The position numbers were made by a program, and so were the translations under genes. This document shows, piece after piece, positions 1-7,380 of a DNA stretch of 64,000 nt; position 1 is the stretch's first letter, and every line of letters starts with the position of its first letter. The notes beneath the pieces were generated by a model. That model had not been told where the DNA came from. It was given only the letters and a program-made list of their open reading frames with translations, and searched no databases. This DNA comes from Prevotella denticola (lineage in GTDB: Bacteria > Bacteroidota > Bacteroidia > Bacteroidales > Bacteroidaceae): contig NZ_UGTM01000001.1 in the NCBI RefSeq assembly GCF_900454835.1, forward strand, positions 992,501 through 1,056,500. The letters run 5' to 3'.

Positions 1-1
1 G

Positions 2-136
2 GCACGTTACAAACGGATGTGCAAGCTCAATCCGCAGGTCGTCCTCCGTGCTCCGCTTGTCTATATCGCCAGCTATCTGCAAATGACCCCCGAAACATTA
101 AGCCGTGTACGTTCGTCGACATTGCTTGATGACTAA
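2..136 (+). CDS. Crp/Fnr-family transcriptional regulator, C-terminal fragment
   Basis: Only the last 44 residues lie in the window, open at the left edge and ending at TAA 134-136. The visible part contains APLVYIASYLQMTPETLSRV, the turn and recognition helix of the winged-helix DNA-binding domain that ends Crp/Fnr proteins in Bacteroidales; the usual family pattern there is IASYLGhTPExLSRhR. The cNMP-binding-like sensor domain is upstream of the window, so the ligand and target genes cannot be told. The stop codon lies inside a 22-bp tandem duplication, and a strong terminator follows about 50 bases later, so the gene ends its transcript. Confidence 0.8.
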   Translation, partial: ARYKRMCKLNPQVVLRAPLVYIASYLQMTPETLSRVRSSTLLDD

Positions 137-158
137 GTCGACATTGCCTGATGACTTT
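115..158. repeat. 22-bp tandem duplication over a stop codon
   Basis: Two head-to-tail units, GTCGACATTGCTTGATGACT followed by AA and GTCGACATTGCCTGATGACT followed by TT. They differ at one internal base and at the last two. The first unit encodes the final residues and stop of the Crp/Fnr fragment, so the second lies just outside the reading frame. Confidence 0.85.
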
Positions 159-184
159 AGCTGATGACGACCAAGACAAAAGAC

Positions 185-231
185 AAATCTTTCTACCTTG
201 CAGAATCTTCTGAGGTAGAAAGATTTTTTTT
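185..231 (+). terminator. Rho-independent terminator after the Crp/Fnr gene
   Basis: A perfect 14-bp inverted repeat (AAATCTTTCTACCT at 185-198, AGGTAGAAAGATTT at 213-226) with a 14-base loop runs into a T tract ending at 231. It suits termination of the plus-strand Crp/Fnr transcript. Confidence 0.85.
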
Positions 232-537
232 CGCTATCTTGTCCCGCTCCCGTTCTCTCTTCATTGACTGCCGGGAACGCCCCGGCAGCAGGAGAATAAT
301 CATCCGCCATAATGACTGTATCATCTTTTCAGGATAAAAAGCAGGCACTTCTTCTCATTCATTTGCAGAATAATAAGGAAGCTGCCATCTCATCTCTTTA
401 CATAACGACAAGTTATATAATGACAAGGTGCTCTTTACATAACGACAGGATGATGTATGAGCAAGACGACTTGCTGACAGCATACGTTCTGACAGAAAGA
501 CGGGGCTTCTTTTCCAACAATGTCAGAAGGTATAGGG
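232..537. other. Intergenic region with a short direct repeat
   Basis: No convincing gene. A 17-base direct repeat, CTCTTTACATAACGACA, occurs at 394-410 and 431-447, with a degenerate relative (ATATAATGACA) between them. The open frames here have no recognisable protein features. The region sits between the Crp/Fnr terminator and the 3' end of a minus-strand acyl-CoA synthetase. Confidence 0.5.
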
Positions 538-2202
538 CTATTCGGTGTAGAGGAACCGCTTGATGGATTTCTTGGGTGTCTTCTCGAACTCTTCCTCCTG
601 GATTCTTATTTCAGCCACCTTGCAATAGGCCGGGACAATAGCATTCAGCTGCGTACGATTCTCCTCCATGATATTCTTAATATCTTCTGCATTAAGACCC
701 AGGTTCTGGGCTTCGTCATAGTCAGGATGGACCAGCCCGAGGAGCTTCTCGCCACTTTGAATAACCAGGCATTCATTGACCAGCGGCAGTGAGTTCAGCT
801 TGTCTTCAATCTCCTCCGGATAAATATTCTGACCGTTGCTTCCAAGAAGCATATTCTTCGAACGTCCCTTGATAAACACGTTTCCGTCATCGTCCATCAG
901 GCCAAGGTCGCCCGTGTGGAACCACCCCTCTTTGTCAATCGTCCGGGCAGTATCTGCATCATTCTTATAGTAACCCAAAAGCACGTTAGGACCTTTCGTA
1001 AGGATTTCACCAGGCACATGAGACGGGTCAGTACTGTCAATACGAACCTCCTGATGAAGGGCAGCCTGACCGCAAGATCCCTGCCGGAAAGTATGCCAGT
1101 CACGATAACAGATTATGGGTCCACACTCCGTTGCGCCGTAGCCAACGGTGTAGGGGAAGTCAATACGGCGCAGGAAGCTCTCTATCTCACCGTTGAGCGC
1201 AGCACCGCCGATGATGATTTCATACAGATTGCCGCCGAAGGCCTGGTAAACCTGCTCACGTATTTTCTCACGTACCTTCTTGCTGATAACCGGCATGTTC
1301 AGCAGAAGACGCATACGGTTGTTCTGAATCTTCGGAAAAACTTTCTTACGGATGATCTTTTCGATGACCAGCGGCACTGCTATCATAATGACCGGTTTGA
1401 CATCCAGCAGTGCCTGGGAGATAACGGCCGGTGAAGGGATGCGGGTCAGATAGAAGATATGGACACCTGACAGAAACTCGTAGATAAACTCAAAAGCCAT
1501 GCCGTACATATGCGCCATCGGCAGAATACTGATCACATTACTGCCGGGCTTCACAACACCGCCCAGCACATGCTTGGCAAAGTCGGCATTGCTCCACAGA
1601 GAGCGATAAGGCAGCATCACGCCCTTGGAACGTCCGGTTGTCCCACTGGTATAGTTGATCAGAGCCAGTTCGTCCGGACTCTCTTCCCGATAGTAATGGA
1701 CATGCTCCGGTCGGAAAAACTTCGGATACCGCTTGCCGAACTCTTCATTCAGATGTTCGCGGGCATAAGTCAGCTTGTCTGTACGGCTTACCACCAGAGA
1801 ATAATCGGGTATGTAAATGATTCCTTCCAGCCCTGGCATCTTGGTGGCATCGATCTGTGTGACAACCACATCGCCGACAAAGAGGAGCTTCGCATCAGAA
1901 TGGTTCACTATGTTATGAATCTGCTCCGGAAGGAACTCATGCAGGATGGGAACAGCTACGGCACCATAGGTAAGCACGGCCAGGAAAGCAGCAGCCCAGG
2001 CTGAAGAATTTCGGCCGCAAAGCGCAATCTTGTCGCCGCGCTGCACTCCGCTTGCCTCGAACATAATATGCAGTTTTTCTATTTTCCTGGCAACATCATG
2101 ATACTGAAGGGTCTTCCCCTTATAATCTGTGAGCGCATCAAGGTCCCAATGGTCGATGATGCTCTTCTCAATCAATTCATTAAAACTCGGAATATGTTCC
2201 AT
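538..2202 (-). CDS. AMP-binding acyl-CoA synthetase (long-chain type), copy 1
   Basis: About 554 residues of the ANL adenylating superfamily, which activates a carboxylic acid with ATP and transfers it to CoA. Core motifs are in order: the P-loop YTSGTTGRSKGV near residue 185, YGATECGP near 345, the WFHTGDLG motif with the NGQNIYPEEIED hinge, and a C-terminal KTPKKSIKRFLY carrying the catalytic lysine. There is no signal peptide or membrane segment, so it is probably cytoplasmic or peripheral. I chose the ATG at 2202 over an upstream TTG because the paralogue next door starts at the same aligned residue. The substrate cannot be read from sequence; fatty acids are the family norm. Confidence 0.85.
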   Translation of the reverse strand: MEHIPSFNELIEKSIIDHWDLDALTDYKGKTLQYHDVARKIEKLHIMFEASGVQRGDKIALCGRNSSAWAAAFLAVLTYGAVAVPILHEFLPEQIHNIVNHSDAKLLFVGDVVVTQIDATKMPGLEGIIYIPDYSLVVSRTDKLTYAREHLNEEFGKRYPKFFRPEHVHYYREESPDELALINYTSGTTGRSKGVMLPYRSLWSNADFAKHVLGGVVKPGSNVISILPMAHMYGMAFEFIYEFLSGVHIFYLTRIPSPAVISQALLDVKPVIMIAVPLVIEKIIRKKVFPKIQNNRMRLLLNMPVISKKVREKIREQVYQAFGGNLYEIIIGGAALNGEIESFLRRIDFPYTVGYGATECGPIICYRDWHTFRQGSCGQAALHQEVRIDSTDPSHVPGEILTKGPNVLLGYYKNDADTARTIDKEGWFHTGDLGLMDDDGNVFIKGRSKNMLLGSNGQNIYPEEIEDKLNSLPLVNECLVIQSGEKLLGLVHPDYDEAQNLGLNAEDIKNIMEENRTQLNAIVPAYCKVAEIRIQEEEFEKTPKKSIKRFLYTE

Positions 2203-2225
2203 TGCACATTTTTTCAATCTATGTG

Positions 2226-2256
2226 CAAAGGTACATAGTTATCAGCACATTTCAAA
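2226..2256 (-). promoter_or_regulatory. Bacteroidota promoter of acyl-CoA synthetase copy 1
   Basis: On the minus strand, TTTG (2253-2256), 19 bases, then TACCTTTG (2226-2233). This matches the phylum consensus TTTG-N19/20-TAnnTTTG and lies about 25 bases upstream of the chosen start. Confidence 0.75.
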
Positions 2257-2325
2257 ATATAATGTGCAGAAATATGCAATGAGCTGTCTATAATTCCTCA
2301 TCCATAAGGAAGAAAATACAAAATG

Positions 2326-2364
2326 AGCAGTGCAGGACAGAATGTACCTCTGTCCCGCACTGCT
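2326..2364 (-). terminator. Hairpin terminator between the two acyl-CoA synthetase genes
   Basis: Arms AGCAGTGCAGGACAGA (2326-2341) and TCTGTCCCGCACTGCT (2349-2364) pair over 16 positions with one mismatch and a 7-base loop. On the minus strand the hairpin is followed by T-rich sequence, so it should end the upstream gene at 2396-4069. Confidence 0.65.
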
Positions 2365-2395
2365 TTAAATTTTATAGGACTTATAGGTGTCCCCT

Positions 2396-4069
2396 TTATT
2401 GATTCTGGACTTCCTGATAAAGATAACGCTTGATGCTCTTCTTCGGTGTCTTTGCAAACTCTTCATCACGCAATTCGATGGCAGAGAGTCTGCAGAAAGA
2501 GGGAAGGGCATCATTCAGCTCAATACGGTTCTGCTCCATGATATTCTCCAGGTCGGCTGTAGAGAAGTCCATTTCTTTTGCTTCCTCCATCTCGGGATAG
2601 ACAAGTCCGACAAGTTCATTGCCACGTTGAATGATCACGCTCTCGCTCACCATGGTCATCGAGTTCAGCTTATCTTCAATCTCCTCCGGATAAACATTCT
2701 GGCCATTCGCCCCGAGAAGCATATTCTTGATACGTCCACGGATGAATACATGACCGTCCCTGCTCATTGTCGCAAGGTCGCCGGTATGATACCAGCCCTC
2801 TTCATCAAGCACCGCTTTCGTCGCTTCTTCATTCTTGTAATAGCCCAGCATGACGTTCTCGCCCCTGGCAAGAATCTCGCCCGGGATGTCTGCGGGGTCA
2901 GGACTTGCTATCTTCACTTCCATGTTGATGACAGGCGTTCCGCACGAGCCTCGTTGGAAATCCTTGTGGTCGCTGTAGGTTATCATCGGTCCGGTCTCTG
3001 TTGCCCCGTATCCGCTGGTGACGGGAAAGCCAATGCTTGTCAGGAAGTCTTCTATCTCCTTGTTAAGCGCCGCACCGCCAGTCATCACCTCATAGGCGTT
3101 GCCTCCGAAGACATCCGTCACTACGGCACAGATTCTCTCCTTCACTTTCCTGTTCACGACAGGCATCTTCAACAGCATCCGCGTAGCCTTGTTCTGCACC
3201 AGAGGAAAGACATTCTTACGAATGATTTTCTCGACAACCAGAGGTACGGCGACGACTATCGCCGGATGAATATCAGCACAGGCCTGGGCAATCAGTGAAG
3301 GACTCGGCAGACGAGTGAGGAAGAAAATGTGATTGCCGAAACAGAATTCGCAGATGAACTCGCAGATCATGCCGTACATATGTGCCATGGGTAGAATGCT
3401 GAGGACGTTGCTTGCCGGCTTGATATGCGGCTTAAAAGCCTCTGTCGCCCAGTCAAGATTGCTTCTCAGGCTGCGGTAGCTCAGCATGACGCCCTTTGAA
3501 AAGCCTGTCGTCCCGCTGGTGTAATTGATCAGGGCGAGGTCGTCCGGAGCATCCTTGAAATAGCACACATGCTCTGCATGAAAAAACTTCGGATACCTGT
3601 GCCCGAACATCGCATTGAGGTTTTCACGTGCATAGGTCAGTGTCTCCGAACGCGAAAGAATCAGGGAGGTATCCGGCAGATAGATGATACCCTCAAGAAG
3701 CGGCATCTGCTCCCCATCGATTGTCGCAGCGACTACGTCACCCACGAAAAGCAGTTTAGCCTCGGAGTGGTTGACAATATTATATATCTGTTCCGGCTTG
3801 AACTCATGCTGGACAGGAACAGCCACAGCCCCATAGGTAAGTGCAGCAAGAAAAGCAACCGCCCATGCGGAAGAGTTCCGTCCGCAAAGGGCAACCTTGT
3901 CTCCCCGCTTCAGGCCGCTGTTTTCAAAGAGGATGTGTAACTTCTCTATCTTCCGTGCCACGTCGTGGAATTGCAGTGTGGCCCCCAGATAATCGGTGAG
4001 TGCGTCCTTGTCCCAGTTATCCTTGATACTACTCTCTATATATGCATTAAAACTTTTTATGGATTCCAT
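2396..4069 (-). CDS. AMP-binding acyl-CoA synthetase (long-chain type), copy 2
   Basis: About 557 residues, a clear tandem paralogue of the next gene (538-2202). Long stretches are shared, such as HDVARKIEKLHI, GDKVALCGRNSSAWA and TYGAVAVP. The same adenylation motifs are present: YTSGTTGFSKGV, YGATETGP, WYHTGDLA, NGQNVYPEEIEDKLNSM and KTPKKSIKRYLY. A longer frame reaches upstream to 4123, but its extra residues lie in the promoter and have no counterpart in the paralogue, so the ATG at 4069 is preferred. It has its own promoter and a terminator after it, so the two copies can be expressed separately. Confidence 0.85.
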   Translation of the reverse strand: MESIKSFNAYIESSIKDNWDKDALTDYLGATLQFHDVARKIEKLHILFENSGLKRGDKVALCGRNSSAWAVAFLAALTYGAVAVPVQHEFKPEQIYNIVNHSEAKLLFVGDVVAATIDGEQMPLLEGIIYLPDTSLILSRSETLTYARENLNAMFGHRYPKFFHAEHVCYFKDAPDDLALINYTSGTTGFSKGVMLSYRSLRSNLDWATEAFKPHIKPASNVLSILPMAHMYGMICEFICEFCFGNHIFFLTRLPSPSLIAQACADIHPAIVVAVPLVVEKIIRKNVFPLVQNKATRMLLKMPVVNRKVKERICAVVTDVFGGNAYEVMTGGAALNKEIEDFLTSIGFPVTSGYGATETGPMITYSDHKDFQRGSCGTPVINMEVKIASPDPADIPGEILARGENVMLGYYKNEEATKAVLDEEGWYHTGDLATMSRDGHVFIRGRIKNMLLGANGQNVYPEEIEDKLNSMTMVSESVIIQRGNELVGLVYPEMEEAKEMDFSTADLENIMEQNRIELNDALPSFCRLSAIELRDEEFAKTPKKSIKRYLYQEVQNQ

Positions 4070-4092
4070 TGCACAAAAACATGATTTGCGTG

Positions 4093-4124
4093 CAAAGGTA
4101 AGTAAATTTCTGCACAGACACAAA
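4093..4124 (-). promoter_or_regulatory. Bacteroidota promoter of acyl-CoA synthetase copy 2
   Basis: On the minus strand, TTTG (4121-4124), 20 bases, TACCTTTG (4093-4100). The -7 element is identical to that of the downstream paralogue and sits about 24 bases from the start codon, so the promoter was probably duplicated with the gene. Confidence 0.75.
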
Positions 4125-4317
4125 TGCTTTGTGCAGGAATTATATCCTCTGCCACCAAATTAGTTTTATTCATAAGCAGATGTCCATTATCAACTGCCTG
4201 TCTATTTATATTGTTTCTCAGGTCAGTCATAATAAGGAAACACGGAAAGCATCACATATACGTTGGATTCTGGACGGTGTATAAATTCACCGTGCAATTT
4301 CTGCATCAGGGAAAACG

Positions 4318-4416
4318 TCTGGTACCCCTGTTCCCGACCGGTCGGGAACAGGGGTACCAGATGCTGGGAACAACTGTCCCAGGCCTCGGGAACAGCAGTC
4401 CCATGTACCGGGATGA
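4318..4416. repeat. Palindromic repeat array A, 22-bp period
   Basis: It begins with a perfect 44-bp palindrome (4318-4361) centred on ACCGGT. Units of about 22 bp follow, each containing CCC, a short variable core and GGGAACA or a close variant (for example CTGTCCCAGGCCTCGGGAAC). The CCC blocks near 4333, 4378 and 4400 are spaced in multiples of about 22. It lies between the divergently transcribed acyl-CoA synthetase and MATE genes and encodes nothing. The same design recurs at 35113-35198 and 56373-56453. Confidence 0.8.
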
Positions 4417-4502
4417 AATATGAATGTACACATGAAAACTGCGGAGAAGCATCAGACAGTGGAAAATATGGTCATAATCCGACGTTTCTCAGCTTTTTTT
4501 CG

Positions 4503-4510
4503 TACTTTTG
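4503..4510 (+). promoter_or_regulatory. Probable -7 promoter element of the MATE gene
   Basis: TACTTTTG matches TAnnTTTG and lies about 53 bases upstream of the MATE start. No good TTTG element is seen at the expected distance upstream, so only the -7 half is supported. Confidence 0.45.
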
Positions 4511-4562
4511 CAAGCATGGTATGAGGACAGTTCCCATACACTCACGGAAAAGCTGGAACTTA

Positions 4563-5918
4563 ATGGATAATAAGAAGGCAACGCTGGAACTGGGCACCAA
4601 GCCCGTCGGGAAATTGCTGGTGCAATATGCACTGCCGGCAATCATCGCCATGACGGCAGCTTCGCTCTACAATATCATCGACCGGGTCTTCATCGGACAG
4701 GTAGTAGGTCCGATGGCCATATCGGGGCTTGCCATCACCTTTCCGTTCATGAACCTTGCCAGTGCCTTCGGTGCGGCGGTCGGTGTGGGTGCCTCAACGG
4801 CCATCAGCGTCAAATTAGGACAACGCGACTATGAAAGTGCCGAGAATATCCTCGGCAATACCGTGACGCTGAACCTTATCATCGGAACTTCGTTCAGTCT
4901 GATCTGCCTCCTGTTCCTCAACCCGATTCTGCGCTTCTTCGGGGCAAGCGATGCCACGCTCCCCTACGCACGCAGTTTCATGGAGATCATCCTGGCAGGC
5001 AATGCCATCTCGCATATGTATTTCGGCATGAACGCCGTCCTTCGGGCAGCTTCCAAGCCGCGCCAGGCGATGATGGCAACCATCTTCACCGTGGTGATGA
5101 ACATTCTGCTGGATGTCGTCTTCATCTGGTGGTGGCACTGGGGCATCCGGGGGGCAGCATCGGCCACGGTCATTTCACAGGTACTGGCACTCTGCTGGCA
5201 GATGAAGCAGTTTGCCAACCAGAAAGAGCTGCTCCATCTCAAGCGCGGCATCTACCGGCTGAAAAGCCATTTAGTAGAGAATATCATCGCCATCGGCATC
5301 TCCCCTTTCCTGATGAATGTATGTGCCTGTGTCGTTGTCATCTTCATCAACAACCAGCTGGTAAGATACGGTGGGGACATGGCTGTCGGTGCTTACGGAA
5401 TTGCCAACAGCATTGCAATGATTTTCGTGATGTTCGTTATCGGACTGAATCAGGGCATGCAGCCGATAGCCGGCTACAACTATGGGGCGCAGCAGACCGA
5501 CCGCCTGATGCGCGTGGTGAAGCTGTCCATTCTCGCAGCGACAGGCATCATGGTAACAGGATGGCTGCTGGCACATCTTGCCCCTTATTACTGTGCCCGT
5601 ATGTTCACGACAGACAATGAACTGATACGACAGGCTATCAAGGCTATACGAATCAACATGATGATGTTCCCGTTCATCGGCTTCCAGATGGTAGTGACCA
5701 ATTTCTTCCAGTGTATCGGGAAAGTGAAAATCAGCATCTTCCTTTCCCTCTCCCGACAGCTGCTGTTCCTTATTCCGCTGCTTGCTGTACTTCCCCGTTT
5801 CTTCGGACTGGACGGTGTATGGGCCTCCCTTCCGTCGAGCGACTTTACGGCCTCACTCGTTGCAGCCATCATCATGTCCGTCTATCTGCGGCGGCTGGTA
5901 CGTCAGTCAAAGCAGTAA
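4563..5918 (+). CDS. MATE-family multidrug/Na+ efflux transporter
   Basis: About 451 residues, highly hydrophobic, with some 12 predicted membrane helices in two related halves. Family signatures are visible: LPAIIAMTAASLYNIIDRVF and FIGQVVGPMAISGLAITFP in the first helices, and GLNQGMQPIAGYNYGAQ at the start of the second half. MATE proteins export cationic drugs and metabolites in exchange for Na+ or H+ at the inner membrane. The start is MDNKKATLELGTKPVGKLL at 4563, the usual N-terminus for the family; the frame extends further upstream only through a TTG and would cross the repeat array. It heads a co-directional group with the kinase-like gene 34 bases downstream. The substrate is unknown. 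Confidence 0.9.
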   Translation: MDNKKATLELGTKPVGKLLVQYALPAIIAMTAASLYNIIDRVFIGQVVGPMAISGLAITFPFMNLASAFGAAVGVGASTAISVKLGQRDYESAENILGNTVTLNLIIGTSFSLICLLFLNPILRFFGASDATLPYARSFMEIILAGNAISHMYFGMNAVLRAASKPRQAMMATIFTVVMNILLDVVFIWWWHWGIRGAASATVISQVLALCWQMKQFANQKELLHLKRGIYRLKSHLVENIIAIGISPFLMNVCACVVVIFINNQLVRYGGDMAVGAYGIANSIAMIFVMFVIGLNQGMQPIAGYNYGAQQTDRLMRVVKLSILAATGIMVTGWLLAHLAPYYCARMFTTDNELIRQAIKAIRINMMMFPFIGFQMVVTNFFQCIGKVKISIFLSLSRQLLFLIPLLAVLPRFFGLDGVWASLPSSDFTASLVAAIIMSVYLRRLVRQSKQ

Positions 5919-5952
5919 CAAGATATTCAACCATAAAACCATAACCTGAAAG

Positions 5953-6576
5953 ATGGAAAGAAAACTGATCATTACCGTAGGCAGACAAATCGGAAGCGGC
6001 GGCCGGGTTATCGCCAGAATGCTGGCGGAAGAATTCGGATGCCAGTTCTACGACCGTGAGATACTCAACCTTGCAGCCAAGGAGAGTGGATTTTCGGAAA
6101 AGTTCTTCGAACAGAACGATGAGCAGAAAGGGTTTCTGAAGACCCACTTCCACATACATCTCCCTCTCCTGGCAGACAATGATTTCTACAAAAACAATTT
6201 TTCTCAGGAAAGTCTTTACCAGTTCCAGAGCGATGCCATCCGTGAGGTGGCCGGGACAACCCCACGCTGTGTGTTCGTCGGAAGAACAGCCGATTACGTG
6301 CTGCGTGACAATCCCGACACGGTGAATGTCTTTATTACTGCCCCGATGGCCATCCGAATCGCCAATGTCCGTGAACGGCGAGGATGTACGGAAGAGGAGG
6401 CGAGGAAGGTCATCGAGAGCGGCGAAAGCGAGCGTGCCAGATACTACAACTACTACACGGCCAAGACCTGGGGCGCCGCCGAGAGCTACGACCTGTGTAT
6501 AGATGCCGGCATCCTGGGACCGGAGGGAACAAAAGAACTGATTGGCGAGTTTATCAGAAAGAAAATCCAGCAATGA
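5953..6576 (+). CDS. Cytidylate kinase-like family protein
   Basis: 207 residues of the cytidylate-kinase-2-like P-loop family that is widespread in Bacteroidales. The N-terminus MERKLIITVGRQIGSGGRVI carries the glycine-rich phosphate-binding loop; a FYDREIL motif follows and RCVFVGRTADYVL lies mid-protein. These proteins usually accompany a true cytidylate kinase, and their substrate is not established; nucleotide kinase activity is inferred from the fold. The stop overlaps the start of the next gene by four bases (ATGA), which indicates translational coupling with the phosphodiesterase. Confidence 0.8.
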   Translation: MERKLIITVGRQIGSGGRVIARMLAEEFGCQFYDREILNLAAKESGFSEKFFEQNDEQKGFLKTHFHIHLPLLADNDFYKNNFSQESLYQFQSDAIREVAGTTPRCVFVGRTADYVLRDNPDTVNVFITAPMAIRIANVRERRGCTEEEARKVIESGESERARYYNYYTAKTWGAAESYDLCIDAGILGPEGTKELIGEFIRKKIQQ

Positions 6577-7091
6577 AGCGAATCGGCATAATTTCTGACA
6601 CCCATGGCTATTGGGACGACAAATATGAATACTACCTCGGTGGATGCGACGAGATATGGCATGCCGGCGACATCGGTTCGATGGAGGTGGCAGACCGGTT
6701 CGAGGCTATGAAACCTCGCTTCCGTGCCGTCTGCGGCAACATCGACGACTATGACCTGCGTGCCCGTTATCGTGATATTCTGCGCTTCAAGTGTGAAGAT
6801 GTTGATGTCCTGCTGAAACATATCGGCGGATACCCCGGACGTTATGACCGCTCGGTACAGGGGATGCTCTATGCGTCTCCCCCCGACCTGTTTGTCGACG
6901 GACATTCGCACATCCTCAAAATACAGTTCGACAAGACGTTGAATCTGCTGCACATCAATCCTGGAGCCGCCGGTATGCACGGATGGCACAAGGAACGTAC
7001 ATTGGTAAGACTGACCATCGAGGGCAATAAATTCACCGACTGCGAGGTTATTACATTAGGTGACAGGCTGTCAGGCCCGCAGACAACATAA
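6573..7091 (+). CDS. YfcE/MJ0936-type metallophosphoesterase
   Basis: 172 residues. The calcineurin-like metal site is visible in order: GIISDTHGYW near the N-terminus (D-x-H), WHAGDIG (GD), VCGNIDDYD (GN), a lysine-histidine pair at LLKHIGG, and FVDGHSHIL (GHSH). Members are Mn2+-dependent phosphodiesterases acting on simple aryl or cyclic phosphodiesters; the physiological substrate is usually unknown. The ATG at 6573 overlaps the preceding stop, which fixes the start; a longer frame from 6384 lies wholly inside the previous gene. Confidence 0.87.
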   Translation: MKRIGIISDTHGYWDDKYEYYLGGCDEIWHAGDIGSMEVADRFEAMKPRFRAVCGNIDDYDLRARYRDILRFKCEDVDVLLKHIGGYPGRYDRSVQGMLYASPPDLFVDGHSHILKIQFDKTLNLLHINPGAAGMHGWHKERTLVRLTIEGNKFTDCEVITLGDRLSGPQTT

Positions 7092-7104
7092 AACAACAGA
7101 CGAC

Positions 7105-7378
7105 ATGAAAATTTTCTTTATCTACGCCTGGCAGTTTATTGCTTATGCAGTTTCCTATGTTGCGATAACGTGGGCGATGAACGCATTATTCCGTACCTCA
7201 GCCTGCCCACCCGCCCTGTCGGAAAGGCTACTTACAAGGTGTGTTTTTCGCCATATTCATGACTGCAATAAACATGGTAGAATTCTGCTTTCGCAGATAC
7301 AGGGACAAGAGAAGACGGCAGATCAGAGCAGAATACGACGAGATTCAAGACAGGAAAAAACAAACATATAATAATTAG
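7105..7378 (+). pseudogene. Small membrane protein gene with frameshift
   Basis: The first 29 codons read as a hydrophobic N-terminus (MKIFFIYAWQFIAYAVSYVA then ITWAMNALF). The frame then becomes low-quality and stops at 7371. A different frame resumes a plausible membrane protein, GYLQGVFFAIFMTAINMVEF, then a basic tail RRYRDKRRRQIRAEYDEI, stopping at TAG 7376-7378 just before rfbB. Reading across with one or two small indels near 7190-7226 gives a product of about 90 residues with two membrane helices. This could be a real decayed gene or an assembly error. I do not recognise a family. It sits 13 bases after the phosphodiesterase and 2 bases before rfbB. Confidence 0.5.
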
Positions 7379-7380
7379 TT

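Noticed and set aside
312..563. 83-residue plus-strand open frame
   Set aside because: No motif, composition unlike neighbours, and it runs into the 3' end of the acyl-CoA synthetase gene.
4318..4416. CRISPR array made of the TTCCC/GGGAA repeats
   Set aside because: Units are contiguous and diverged with no constant repeat plus unique spacers, and no cas genes are in the window.
4124..4423. 99-residue open frame upstream of the MATE gene
   Set aside because: It is largely the translation of the palindromic array and has no protein-like features.
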